From a virus: 22,141 nucleotides of DNA. Made by a program: the position numbers and the translations under genes. Shown piece after piece: positions 6,344-14,791 of this stretch. Location: the IMG/VR virus record IMGVR_UViG_3300008012_000230, positions 1-22,141 of that record, one strand, 5' to 3'. A model generated the notes under the pieces. That model was not told the DNA's origin. It was given only the letters and a program-made list of their open reading frames with translations, and ran no database searches. Position 1 is the first letter of the stretch; every line of letters begins with the position of its first letter.

Positions 6344-7855
6344 ATGGAAAGCGTCGAGAATTTAAAACTTAATGTTAGTAATATAAAAAGTGTATTGACT
6401 ACATCAAATAAAAATTTGAAACAGTTACAAATTAAAAAGACAAGTATATTAAGGAAACAAATACAAGGCGAAAAAAGATTTGAAAGAGAGAAAAAAATAG
6501 AGACCCCTAGAATTCCTGGATCCGAACTTGCCAAAGGAATTGTAAGAAAAATTGCAAGTCCTGTTATGGGAGTATTTGATAGAATAATGGGATTTTTCAG
6601 TGCTATATTACTTGGATTTGTAGTTAATAATTTGCCAAAAATAATTGCAGAGTTGACTCCTATTTTTGAAACTATGAAACCAATATATGAAGGTTTTATG
6701 AAAGGATTGGGATTTGTGATAAATGGAATAGGATTTTTGTATAATTCTGTTGCGCCATTATTTTTTAATGAAAATGAAGCACGAAATAATATTAAAACTG
6801 CAGAAGATACACTCAAATTAATTGATAAGGATTTAGATGAAGGTTTTGAATTGTCAAAAGATAATGATAATACTGAATCTGAGACAACTCAAACTCAAGA
6901 AGTAAATAATTATACGGATCCTTCTACGCCTGTCATTCAACAACAAACTCAAGTAAAACCGGAAATACAAAAAAGAAATACTGGTGGTTTAGTAAACAAA
7001 AGACAAAATGCGAATCTTCCACCAAGAAGAAATAATTATGAAAATGCAAAAACAAATCCTTTAAGGTTATTTGGAAAGGTAACAGAGCAAAACAGCGAAA
7101 ATGTAAATCTATTTGAAAAAAATAATGATAAATTAGAAGAAATTGCAAAATTATTAAAATCATCAGAAAGGAAAAAATCTATTACTACTAATGATAATAA
7201 ACCGGCAACTGATAATAAAGTTGTAATTAGTGATGGTAAAATTACCGGACAAATTGTTGGAAGAGTTGGGCATAGTGGGTATACGATCCCAGAAGGTCCA
7301 GAGGGTTCTCACATTCACATTGAAACTGGAAGGGGGGAAGGAGGAGCGGGAGGAGAGATTCCTTCATCAGTTTTGAGTAATATTATTGTTGGTGGTAAAC
7401 CATTGTCTGATTGGCCTCAAACTTCAACAATTGGTGATGGTAGAGGGCACCGTGGATTGGATTATGGTATTCCGAAGGGGACACCAATTACTCTTAAAGG
7501 GGGATTGAAACTTGTTGATTATGATACGGTTAGAGATCCAAGTGGATATGGAAATAATATAGTTATTGTGGATAAATATGGAAATTATTATTTAATTGCT
7601 CACTTATCCAGTGGACCAGAGAAATCTAAAGATGGTGAAGGTGGGCAGTTAAATAATAGTATAACATCTAGACAAATAATTCCTTTAAGTGACGAAATTA
7701 AGAAACAAATTATTATAGTTCCTGTAGAAAAGTTAGTGCCTATTGAAACTCCAGTTCCAGTTACTGGCAATTCTACAAAGGTCTATAGACCTGGTGGAGG
7801 AAAAGATTATGGTGGACGACCTTTAAATCCCTGGCAAACGAGAGGACCTCAATAA
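6344..7855 (+). CDS. Tape-measure-related protein with a permuted M23 peptidase signature
   Basis: This 503-residue tail protein starts 3 bases after the previous stop with a GGGAG ribosome-binding site. Residues 1-50 are helical and basic. Residues 68-95 (PVMGVFDRIMGFFSAILLGF core) are clearly related to residues 137-163 of the upstream tape-measure protein. NTGGLVN at 212-218 recalls the tape-measure GGxVPG motif, and Asn/Gln-rich linkers surround it. From about 305 the sequence reads as an M23 metallopeptidase in two blocks with swapped order: GRVGHSGY...GSHIHIETG (H323, H325), then GHRGLDYGIPKGTP (H369, D373), then GYGNNIVIV...YYLIAHLSS (H420). All zinc and catalytic histidines of M23 are present, so peptidoglycan cleavage during entry is a reasonable inference. 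The C-terminus is Pro/Gly-rich and extended. The stop overlaps the next ATG by one base. Confidence 0.75.
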   Translation: MESVENLKLNVSNIKSVLTTSNKNLKQLQIKKTSILRKQIQGEKRFEREKKIETPRIPGSELAKGIVRKIASPVMGVFDRIMGFFSAILLGFVVNNLPKIIAELTPIFETMKPIYEGFMKGLGFVINGIGFLYNSVAPLFFNENEARNNIKTAEDTLKLIDKDLDEGFELSKDNDNTESETTQTQEVNNYTDPSTPVIQQQTQVKPEIQKRNTGGLVNKRQNANLPPRRNNYENAKTNPLRLFGKVTEQNSENVNLFEKNNDKLEEIAKLLKSSERKKSITTNDNKPATDNKVVISDGKITGQIVGRVGHSGYTIPEGPEGSHIHIETGRGEGGAGGEIPSSVLSNIIVGGKPLSDWPQTSTIGDGRGHRGLDYGIPKGTPITLKGGLKLVDYDTVRDPSGYGNNIVIVDKYGNYYLIAHLSSGPEKSKDGEGGQLNNSITSRQIIPLSDEIKKQIIIVPVEKLVPIETPVPVTGNSTKVYRPGGGKDYGGRPLNPWQTRGPQ

Positions 7856-9171
7856 TGAATGCAGCACAAGCAAGTATATTTGAAGAATTTATAATTACAT
7901 CTGATGACGGAAGTAATTCTGTAAATCTTTATGATGGTCAGATAAGAATTATTAGTTTTGATTACTTTGAATCTATATTATCACCGTGCATTACTGGCAC
8001 AATTATAATTTCTAGTGGATCTGATGCTGCTGTATCGAGGGAAGATCCCCAAAATAGAGTAGGAAGTATATTATCGCATTTACCTCTTCGTGCAGGATCA
8101 ATAATATCGACAAAAATACGCACAAAAAATGGAGTATTGAATTTTTCTGGAGATGATTATAAAGTTTTATATGTGACAAAGGTTGTTCCTCTAATCCAAG
8201 ATTCTAATTCAGAAACAATATCTATAAAGTTTACATCTAAAATTGGATGGTTAAATGAAACTACCAGAATTACACGATCATTTAATGGAAAAATTACCAA
8301 ATCTGTAGAATCTATATTAACAAAAGAATTGGGTATAAAATCTAATAAAATTTTTATTGAAGAAGCAATCAATAGTCTCACATTTACTGGAATGAGAAAG
8401 AGACCATTTGATTTATTAATAGGACTTTTATTAAAACAATCTATACCCCCCAATACAGTAAATCCTGGTTATTTTTGTTATGAAACAAAGAGTGGATTTA
8501 ATTATGTTTCTATTGATACTTTGATAAATCGAGAGGAATTTAAAATTCCTTATGAATATAATGGCAAAAATATATCATCTTTTGAAACTAAAGATGACAG
8601 TGCTGATTTTAAGGTAGCAACATTTTCGACAGAAAAAGATCAAGATTTGTTGATGCAAATTAGATCTGGAATGTATGCTACAAAAAATTTATTTTTCAAT
8701 CCACTAACTTTTAAATTTACCGAAATTGACATATCTGTGATAACAAATTCAAAGTTTTCTTCATTGGGTAAAAAACAAAAACTTCCAAGAATTTTAGATC
8801 AAGATTTCAATGAGGGGAAAAAATATCATCGAGTTCAGTCTGCTATCCTAGATATAGGAAGTAATACAGAAGAAAAAACTCAAAATAATAATCCAGAACT
8901 TTACTATGCAGCAGGAACTACTAGATATAATGCATTATTTTCTCAAATTCATAATGTAACAATTCCATCAAATATTTTACTTGAAGCTGGAGATTCGATT
9001 ATTTTAAATATTGAAAGTATATCTAATGATAAGGTGCAAGGTGTTGATCAAGTTAAAAGTGGTAAATATATAATTAGGGGAATAAGGCATCATTTTACTC
9101 CTAAAGTATCTACTACTGGATTAAAACTTATTCGCGATTCTTATGGATTACATTTTAGTAAGAGCAAATAA
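7855..9171 (+). CDS. 27: Baseplate central hub gp27-like protein
   Basis: The 438-residue protein compares with T4 gp27 (391), the trimeric hub ring that carries gp5 and docks the tail tube. Its N-terminal domain begins FEEFIITSDDG...VNLYDGQIRIISFDYFESI and includes a tube-like beta region ending FTSKIGWLNETTRI. The centre has the helical segment RPFDLLIGLLLKQSIPP followed by NPGYFCYETKSGFNYVSIDTL, typical of gp27-type hub proteins (read peptide, then 'sid' strand). The C-terminus, about 370-430, returns to beta structure (ILLEAGDSIIL...SGKYIIRGIRHHF), as in gpD/VgrG-type hubs. ATG overlaps the preceding TAA (TAATG), with AGAGGA 8 bases upstream, so translation is coupled. The next gene, its expected partner gp5, begins in the same overlapping way. 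Confidence 0.8.
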   Translation: MNAAQASIFEEFIITSDDGSNSVNLYDGQIRIISFDYFESILSPCITGTIIISSGSDAAVSREDPQNRVGSILSHLPLRAGSIISTKIRTKNGVLNFSGDDYKVLYVTKVVPLIQDSNSETISIKFTSKIGWLNETTRITRSFNGKITKSVESILTKELGIKSNKIFIEEAINSLTFTGMRKRPFDLLIGLLLKQSIPPNTVNPGYFCYETKSGFNYVSIDTLINREEFKIPYEYNGKNISSFETKDDSADFKVATFSTEKDQDLLMQIRSGMYATKNLFFNPLTFKFTEIDISVITNSKFSSLGKKQKLPRILDQDFNEGKKYHRVQSAILDIGSNTEEKTQNNNPELYYAAGTTRYNALFSQIHNVTIPSNILLEAGDSIILNIESISNDKVQGVDQVKSGKYIIRGIRHHFTPKVSTTGLKLIRDSYGLHFSKSK

Positions 9172-9683
9172 TGGAAGGACTAAATTCGGCACAATTTAAT
9201 TTTTATGGTTTGGGGACAAATGAGTGGATAGGTATGATATTGCCCTTTGAATCCCAAAAAGATCAATCTACGGGAAAGAAAGGATTTGGTTTTCGTTATC
9301 GAGTGGCTATTATGGGTTATCATCCACTTGATAATAGTATAACTGATGAAGAAATTACTTATGCCATAACTGGATTCTCACCTGCTGATGGCGGCGGCGG
9401 TGGATCGTGTTATAAAACATCTAAATTGACTCAAGGAGATGTTGTTTTGGGTAAATTTTTAGATGGTGATAATAAACAATTGCCAATTATATTGCATGTT
9501 TTATGTAGAACGTCTGATATACAATATGGATATGGATCTGGTAGATTTGATCCAAAAACTGGATTTGTTGGAAGTAGAAAAAAGACATCATTAACAAAAA
9601 ATCAAGAAACATGTGAACAAAAAGGAATATGCACGCCAAGACTAATACCTGGGAATGGGAAACAAGGTAGAACATCTCCATAA
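9171..9683 (+). CDS. 5: gp5-like baseplate hub OB-fold protein without lysozyme
   Basis: The 170 residues look like only the N-terminal OB domain of gp5 (T4 gp5 is 575, with OB fold, lysozyme and beta-helix). Evidence: NEWIGMILPFE near residue 17, GFRYRVAIMGYHP (40-52), a poly-Gly turn at 74-78, and QGDVVLGKFLDGDNKQLPII (88-107). The last is the typical 'V.V.FLDGD...PII' strand pair of gp5/VgrG OB folds. The C-terminus is Lys/Gly/Cys-rich and extended (CEQKGICTPR). No lysozyme motif or beta-helix repeats follow. A separate spike-like gene occurs 1.5 kb downstream (11194-11724). TAATG overlap with the gp27-like gene suggests stoichiometric coupled translation, as expected for a gp27-gp5 complex. 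Confidence 0.75.
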   Translation: MEGLNSAQFNFYGLGTNEWIGMILPFESQKDQSTGKKGFGFRYRVAIMGYHPLDNSITDEEITYAITGFSPADGGGGGSCYKTSKLTQGDVVLGKFLDGDNKQLPIILHVLCRTSDIQYGYGSGRFDPKTGFVGSRKKTSLTKNQETCEQKGICTPRLIPGNGKQGRTSP

Positions 9684-9686
9684 ATA
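9679..9686 (+). promoter_or_regulatory. Candidate late promoter (CATAAATA)
   Basis: CATAAATA fits NATAAATA exactly, overlaps the end of the gp5-like gene and ends 13 bases before the ATG at 9700. It could start a separate late transcript for the distal spike and fibre genes. The leader would be very short unless transcription starts close to the motif. Confidence 0.4.
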
Positions 9687-9699
9687 ATTCAAAAAATAT

Positions 9700-11190
9700 A
9701 TGTCAGTTTGTGCAGATCCTATCAGTAATACATCTGGTCATGTAGTAATTCTTCCAGATCCTTGTAAAGATAATACCTTTGCGAAGGCAGAAGCATATCT
9801 GGAAAACTTTTTTGCTTTGGTAACAAAACCACTTGATTCATCCTCAAGTTTAGATCAAGAATTGAAAAAAACCGTGAAACTTCTTTCTATTGGTATGAAA
9901 GGTTTTGTAAATTCTGTTGTGGGAAGATTTCAAGATGAATTGATTGAAAGAATAAAAGGTGGACTTGCAGGACTGGAAAATGCAGTTAGATCTTCATATA
10001 AAGGAAATGAATTATTCAAAGCTCTTGATGAATTAGCAAAAAAACAAGGCGCTCAAATTGATCCAGTTGATAATCTGTTTAAGGCACTTGCTTGTTTGGC
10101 AAATAAGGTTACGGATGCCGCAGAAAAAATATTCACTGATTTGCTATCACAAGCAGTAAAAAATGTATTGAATGTCCCTATTTGTGCAGTTGAGCAAATA
10201 TTGGGTGCATTTACTAATAAGATGATAGATATCATTGAGAGCACCGTTTCACCAATATTGGAACCGATTAAGAATGCATTAGAATTTGTTTTTGATGTAA
10301 GAGATTTTCTTGTTGGTGTAGTGAAAACATTGAGAAAGGTTGAAAATCTTTTAAATTGTAATGAGAAGAAAAAGTGTCCTCCATCTACAAAATATAAAAT
10401 CAATCAAGGATTGTTGAGAGATAGGGGAGAAGGAGAGCAGAAAGACGCCTTTGATAGAATATTTGCAAAAGGAGCACTGTCAAGAGGTGCTGCAAATCTT
10501 GCAAATGATTTTGAAAATCAATATGGATCATGGTCTATATTTGGCGAGACCCTAGAAAATGCTGATCCAAATTCGGGTTGTTATACTGGAAATGTTGTCA
10601 GTTGTGGCACACCAAATGTAGAATTTTTTGGTGGTGATGGTGCAGGAGCATTTGGAAGAGTAATACTTGGCAATATTATTAATGAAGTTGATAGTGAAGG
10701 TGTAATTGATTCTGCACAAAGGACTGCAAGTATTGTTGGTGTAGAAATTCAAGATCCCGGAAGTGGATATACAACTCCACCAATTGTATCTTTTACTGAT
10801 GCATGTGATAAGGGATATGGTGCATATGGCAGAGCAAACATAGATACAAATCCTAGTTCTCCAACTTATGGTCAAGTTACTTCTATAAGTATTATTAGTA
10901 AAGGAGAAAATTACCCAACGGAAGGTCTTATTGAAGATCCATTATACATTGAAGATATTGTAATTGAAAATCCCGGATCTGGATACTCTGAAGGTGATTC
11001 TGCTCAAGGGATTAAATTAACAATTCGTGATGGTCAAATTGTTGACACTGAAATTGAAAACTTAGGATACAATGGATTGCCTGACCTAAATATCAACAGT
11101 AACACTGGGTTTGGAGCTGTGCTAAGACCAATAATGGCAGTTGTTCCGCCACAGAGAGAAGTTATTCAAGTTATAGATTGTGTGAGGTAA
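9700..11190 (+). CDS. Unknown virion structural protein with helical N-half and GSGY beta repeats
   Basis: I do not recognise a named family for this 496-residue protein. Residues about 25-230 are predicted helical and amphipathic with few aromatics (repeated LFKALACLANKVTDA-like stretches). Residues about 270-480 are beta-rich and carry PGSGYTTPP (353-361) and PGSGYSEGD (425-433), two copies of a module about 72 residues apart; such GSGY modules are frequent in marine phage structural proteins. About a dozen Cys are spread through it, including CNEKKKC and a Cys four residues from the end, unusual for its neighbours. It lies between the gp5-like OB gene and the spike-like gene. A hub or spike-associated structural role is inferred from this position. 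No ribosome-binding site is obvious; a CATAAATA motif precedes it. Confidence 0.75.
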   Translation: MSVCADPISNTSGHVVILPDPCKDNTFAKAEAYLENFFALVTKPLDSSSSLDQELKKTVKLLSIGMKGFVNSVVGRFQDELIERIKGGLAGLENAVRSSYKGNELFKALDELAKKQGAQIDPVDNLFKALACLANKVTDAAEKIFTDLLSQAVKNVLNVPICAVEQILGAFTNKMIDIIESTVSPILEPIKNALEFVFDVRDFLVGVVKTLRKVENLLNCNEKKKCPPSTKYKINQGLLRDRGEGEQKDAFDRIFAKGALSRGAANLANDFENQYGSWSIFGETLENADPNSGCYTGNVVSCGTPNVEFFGGDGAGAFGRVILGNIINEVDSEGVIDSAQRTASIVGVEIQDPGSGYTTPPIVSFTDACDKGYGAYGRANIDTNPSSPTYGQVTSISIISKGENYPTEGLIEDPLYIEDIVIENPGSGYSEGDSAQGIKLTIRDGQIVDTEIENLGYNGLPDLNINSNTGFGAVLRPIMAVVPPQREVIQVIDCVR

Positions 11191-11193
11191 CAT

Positions 11194-11724
11194 ATGGCAA
11201 ATTCTGATAGTTTATATCGAGAGGTTTGTAGTCCAAAATTAGTTATTGAGTCGAATTCTGAAGAGCAAACTACTGCCGGTAAATGTGCCTTTTCTATTAA
11301 AAGTGAAAACGAGTCTGGTATTCGTTGCTCACAAGGATTGTATGAAAATGGGATGTTTCATCAAGGAACAGAAGGACGGTTTGAAATAGAGTGTGGAGAT
11401 AAAAATAGAGATGGACAACCAGATTTTACTTTAATTGCACATAATGGCAATATTCATTTTAATGCTGATAGTGGATCATTCGTTGTAGGTGCAGAAACAA
11501 TTACTTTAAAGGCAACAGATGAAATTGTAATAGATGCTCCTTCAATTAGAATTGGAAATAATGAAGGGCAAACAAATAAAATTGAACTTCATGCACAAAA
11601 TTTGATTCCTGTAGAGAATGGAAAAATAAAAAAATTTGAATTGAAAGAAGCACTAATGTCTTCAAGCACAGTTGCATCTTTTAAAGGGTCATTAGCTTCT
11701 GGAAATCCAAAATTAAAAGCATAA
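11194..11724 (+). CDS. Small beta-helix spike-like protein (possible gp5 C-terminal equivalent)
   Basis: The 176-residue protein has a polar N-terminus and, from about 60 to 135, short alternating strands: RFEIECGD, DFTLIAHNGNIHFNADSG, ETITLKATDEIVIDAPSIRI. This 'xIxLxAxxxIxIxAxxIxI' pattern is that of the triple-stranded beta-helix needles of gp5 and VgrG spikes. A DKNRDGQPD loop (69-77) looks like a Ca-binding turn. The last 35 residues are Lys/Ser-rich. It lies 1.5 kb after the gp5-like OB gene, so I infer that it supplies the membrane-piercing spike carried on gp5 in T4. The ATG has GAGG 5-6 bases upstream. Confidence in the fold is moderate, in the role lower. Confidence 0.6.
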   Translation: MANSDSLYREVCSPKLVIESNSEEQTTAGKCAFSIKSENESGIRCSQGLYENGMFHQGTEGRFEIECGDKNRDGQPDFTLIAHNGNIHFNADSGSFVVGAETITLKATDEIVIDAPSIRIGNNEGQTNKIELHAQNLIPVENGKIKKFELKEALMSSSTVASFKGSLASGNPKLKA

Positions 11725-11727
11725 AAA

Positions 11728-14700
11728 ATGGGAATACCAAGAATAAATCCAGATTTTTCTCAATTAGGTAATTCGATATTTGAAACCGTATATATTTACG
11801 ATAAACTTTATGCGAATGAAATTGTTGTAGATAACACAATTTTTACTGGTGATGTTAATCTTGATGTTTTACGAGTAAGAAAATATTTTAGTGTAGGTAC
11901 TAAGGAAAAACTTTTAAATGTTAATGATAATACTAAAAGAATTGGAATTAACACATTAAATCCTGATAGATCAATTGTTGCGATTGGTAATGTTGGAATA
12001 GGAGGAACGGTTGATATTAATGGTGGTAGGGTAGGTATTAATTCTGATTATATTGATCCAACAGGCAATAGAGTTCTTGAAGTTGGTGGAAGTATAAAGA
12101 TCACAAAATACATTTATGATCAATTTGATAAAAGAGGTAATAATACAAACGTTCTTTCTGTTGATGCAAATGGAATTTTCTGGAAAGAATTAAGTACAGA
12201 AGTTCAGGAAGGTGTCTTTTTACAAGAAGAAGGTGTTGAAGTAGGACAAGGGGTTTCTTTCACAAATATTAATTTCGTGGAGAGAAACAGTCTTGGTATT
12301 TTGACCGAGACTCTGGGAATTACATCTTCCGGAATTTTAGGACTTGCCACTATATTTTCCAATGATTATTGGGGAAATGCAATAGGTGGTGACAAGGCAG
12401 TTGCCGATAATAACATTTATAGAATGACCAATGTTGGTATTTTTACCAATAATCCATTAGTTGCACTACAGATTGGTAAAAATACTTCTGGTGTGGTTGC
12501 CATTACATCGGAGGGTAATCTTGGAATAGGAACTACAAATCCAAGATTTCCTTTGGATGTTTATGGCGGTGTCTCTATTAGTGGTGTAACAACTCTTGCA
12601 TCTGATGGAGGTATTACAACAACCGGTGGAGACTTATTTGTTGATAATGGTCTTTCTGTAGGAGGTGCTGCTACTATAGGAGGTGCTGCTACTGTAGGTG
12701 GTGAATTATTTGTTAAAGATGATTTATCTGTTTTTGGTGGAGATATAAAAACTAATCAATCCACATTTAACTTATTAAACACCACTGTAACCACATTAAA
12801 TCTTGGTGGTGCTGCAACTTCTATTGAGATAGGTAAGAATGATGCTACGGGCATTATAAGCATAAATTCTACGAAGGATTCAACCAGTAAAACAACAGGC
12901 GCATTAGTTGTTGATGGTGGTGTAGGAATTGCAAAAAGATTAACCGTAGATAATGTAAGTATTGCTAATACAGTTGGTGTTGGAAGTACTGCATATTTTG
13001 AGGATGAAGTTGATATTGATGGCACTCTAATACTAAATTCTTTTATACAGGATGTTAATGATTCTACTGGTGGCGATAAAGATTATCGTCTTGCTGCAGT
13101 TGGAAGTGGTGTTTCTTGGAGACCTTCTGGTGTTCAAACAAAGAGAACTATTTGGGTTTCGGAGAGTGGTAACGATGCCAATAGTGGATTACTTGAGGGT
13201 GATGCAAAAAGAACAGTTGGTGGTGCAGCAGCAATAGCAGAAGCGAGTGATACAATTGTTATAAGACCCGGAACATATGATGAAAACAATCCAATTGGAT
13301 TAAGAACTGACGTATCTGTTACAGGTCAAGATTTGAGATTGGTTACAATCAGACCTCAAAATTTGATGCGTGATATTTTTCATGTAAGAAGAGGATGTCT
13401 CATTGAGAATTTGAATTTTGCCTGTAAAAATAATGATGGAGATCCAAATGACAATGGAGTAAGTGTTGCAAATACTGGAGGAGGAGCAGTTGCATTTCCT
13501 CCAACACAAACAGACATTGATGCCGGGACTGCATATCAAGCGGTAAGTGGATTTACTGATGTTGGACCAGCAACAGAAGGTCCTACGGGAAGATGGAGAA
13601 GTCCATATATTAGAAATTGCACAAACTTCATGACCAAAAGTATTGGCATGAAGATTGATGGTAATCATGCCACAGCATCAAGTGATGGTGCTAATTTGAA
13701 ATCAATGGTTTGTGATTCATTTACTCAATACAATGAAGCAGGTATTGGAGTATCACTTACCAATGAAGCATATGCCCAATTAGTTTCTATATTTACAATT
13801 AATAATGATATAGGAATTTATGCTGATACTGGTGCTCAGTGTGATTTGACTAATTCTAATTCTTCCTTTGGAAATTATGGATTGGTTGCAGTTGGATTGG
13901 GAGCAACTCAATACACTGGTTTTGTTACTTCTAATACTGCTGGAGTTGCTTATGATTTTAATAACACCGATATTATAGTTGGCACTGCTGTTACCGACAG
14001 ATCCAATGTATATCAAAGACCTTTTGATGGGCAGGCAGTTTGGTTTGCGATTGATCTTGCAAACTATCCAGATGCAACTCCACCAAGTGGAAGCACAATA
14101 CTTCCATCTCCTATGAGAGAAGTTGAGAGAATTGATTTAATACCTAATGCTACTGGTAACTCTGGATTTAGTGCTGCTTCTCCTCCTAATGTGATTATAG
14201 AAGATTTTGATGATACTTTAGTTGAACCTAAAGGTCCTCAATCTATTGCTGCTCAAGCAACTGCAACTGTAAGTGCAGGAGGATCCATTACCCAAATTAA
14301 TTTAATTAGTAATGGTAGAAATTATCTTCCAACTCAAAATATAGTTGTTAGTATTAATGGAAATACTGGAATTGCGACTGCTATCATGAAACCTATCTAC
14401 TATACAGTTTCTGAAGCGGGCGATTTCAATTCTGTGGGTATGACGACTATAACCTTTAATGAATTTATACCATATGAATTATTTGAAGGAGATCCAATTT
14501 ATTTTGCAAGAATAAGTCGTATTCTTACATCTTCACATTCATTTGAATACATTGGTACTGGGACCACTATAAATAGTGCGTTACCCTTTGAGGGTGCAGT
14601 TCCAATCAAAGCTAATGAAGTTGATGCCAGAGATGGAGCACAAATTCCGTTTACTAGCACCGACCAAAAAGGAAATTTTGATATAGGAGAGGGGATACAA

Positions 14701-14790
14701 ATCGACCAAACAACGTCAACAATTAGAGGTAGAGATTTTAGTAGAGCAGTTCAGGCAGAAATTACACCATTAATACTTGCATTAAATTAA
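11728..14790 (+). CDS. Large virion structural/fibre protein with right-handed beta-helix domain
   Basis: This 1020-residue protein has a baseplate- or fibre-like N-terminus (PRINPDFSQLGNSIFETVYI). A fibre region with GIGTTNPRFPLDV-type and 'NVGIGG' repeats follows (about 90-470), including an 18-bp duplication. From about residue 472 there is a pectin-lyase-like/DUF1565-type domain: TIWVSESGNDANSGLLEGDA, then TIVIRPGTYDENNPI and a ladder of N-rich turns up to about 740. The C-terminus (about 820-1020) has beta modules and a last segment FTSTDQKGNFDIGEGIQIDQ followed by RDFSRAVQAEITPLILALN. Proteins of this layout are common in T4-like cyanophages as baseplate or fibre components. The domain could bind or cut cell-surface glycan; no catalytic set can be assigned by eye. 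No S74 chaperone is present. Confidence 0.8.
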   Translation: MGIPRINPDFSQLGNSIFETVYIYDKLYANEIVVDNTIFTGDVNLDVLRVRKYFSVGTKEKLLNVNDNTKRIGINTLNPDRSIVAIGNVGIGGTVDINGGRVGINSDYIDPTGNRVLEVGGSIKITKYIYDQFDKRGNNTNVLSVDANGIFWKELSTEVQEGVFLQEEGVEVGQGVSFTNINFVERNSLGILTETLGITSSGILGLATIFSNDYWGNAIGGDKAVADNNIYRMTNVGIFTNNPLVALQIGKNTSGVVAITSEGNLGIGTTNPRFPLDVYGGVSISGVTTLASDGGITTTGGDLFVDNGLSVGGAATIGGAATVGGELFVKDDLSVFGGDIKTNQSTFNLLNTTVTTLNLGGAATSIEIGKNDATGIISINSTKDSTSKTTGALVVDGGVGIAKRLTVDNVSIANTVGVGSTAYFEDEVDIDGTLILNSFIQDVNDSTGGDKDYRLAAVGSGVSWRPSGVQTKRTIWVSESGNDANSGLLEGDAKRTVGGAAAIAEASDTIVIRPGTYDENNPIGLRTDVSVTGQDLRLVTIRPQNLMRDIFHVRRGCLIENLNFACKNNDGDPNDNGVSVANTGGGAVAFPPTQTDIDAGTAYQAVSGFTDVGPATEGPTGRWRSPYIRNCTNFMTKSIGMKIDGNHATASSDGANLKSMVCDSFTQYNEAGIGVSLTNEAYAQLVSIFTINNDIGIYADTGAQCDLTNSNSSFGNYGLVAVGLGATQYTGFVTSNTAGVAYDFNNTDIIVGTAVTDRSNVYQRPFDGQAVWFAIDLANYPDATPPSGSTILPSPMREVERIDLIPNATGNSGFSAASPPNVIIEDFDDTLVEPKGPQSIAAQATATVSAGGSITQINLISNGRNYLPTQNIVVSINGNTGIATAIMKPIYYTVSEAGDFNSVGMTTITFNEFIPYELFEGDPIYFARISRILTSSHSFEYIGTGTTINSALPFEGAVPIKANEVDARDGAQIPFTSTDQKGNFDIGEGIQIDQTTSTIRGRDFSRAVQAEITPLILALN
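12661..12696 (+). repeat. 18-bp tandem duplication inside the beta-helix/fibre gene
   Basis: GGAGGTGCTGCTACTATA (12661-12678) is followed at once by GGAGGTGCTGCTACTGTA (12679-12696), differing at one base. It encodes GGAATI-GGAATV, lengthening a Gly/Ala shaft by six residues without a frame change. A recent slippage event is the simplest explanation. Confidence 0.8.
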
Positions 14791-14791
14791 T

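Noticed and set aside
6307-6816. 169-residue open frame on the minus strand
   Set aside because: Antisense to the second tape-measure-like gene, hydrophobic only because it mirrors AT-rich codons, with no independent expression signals.
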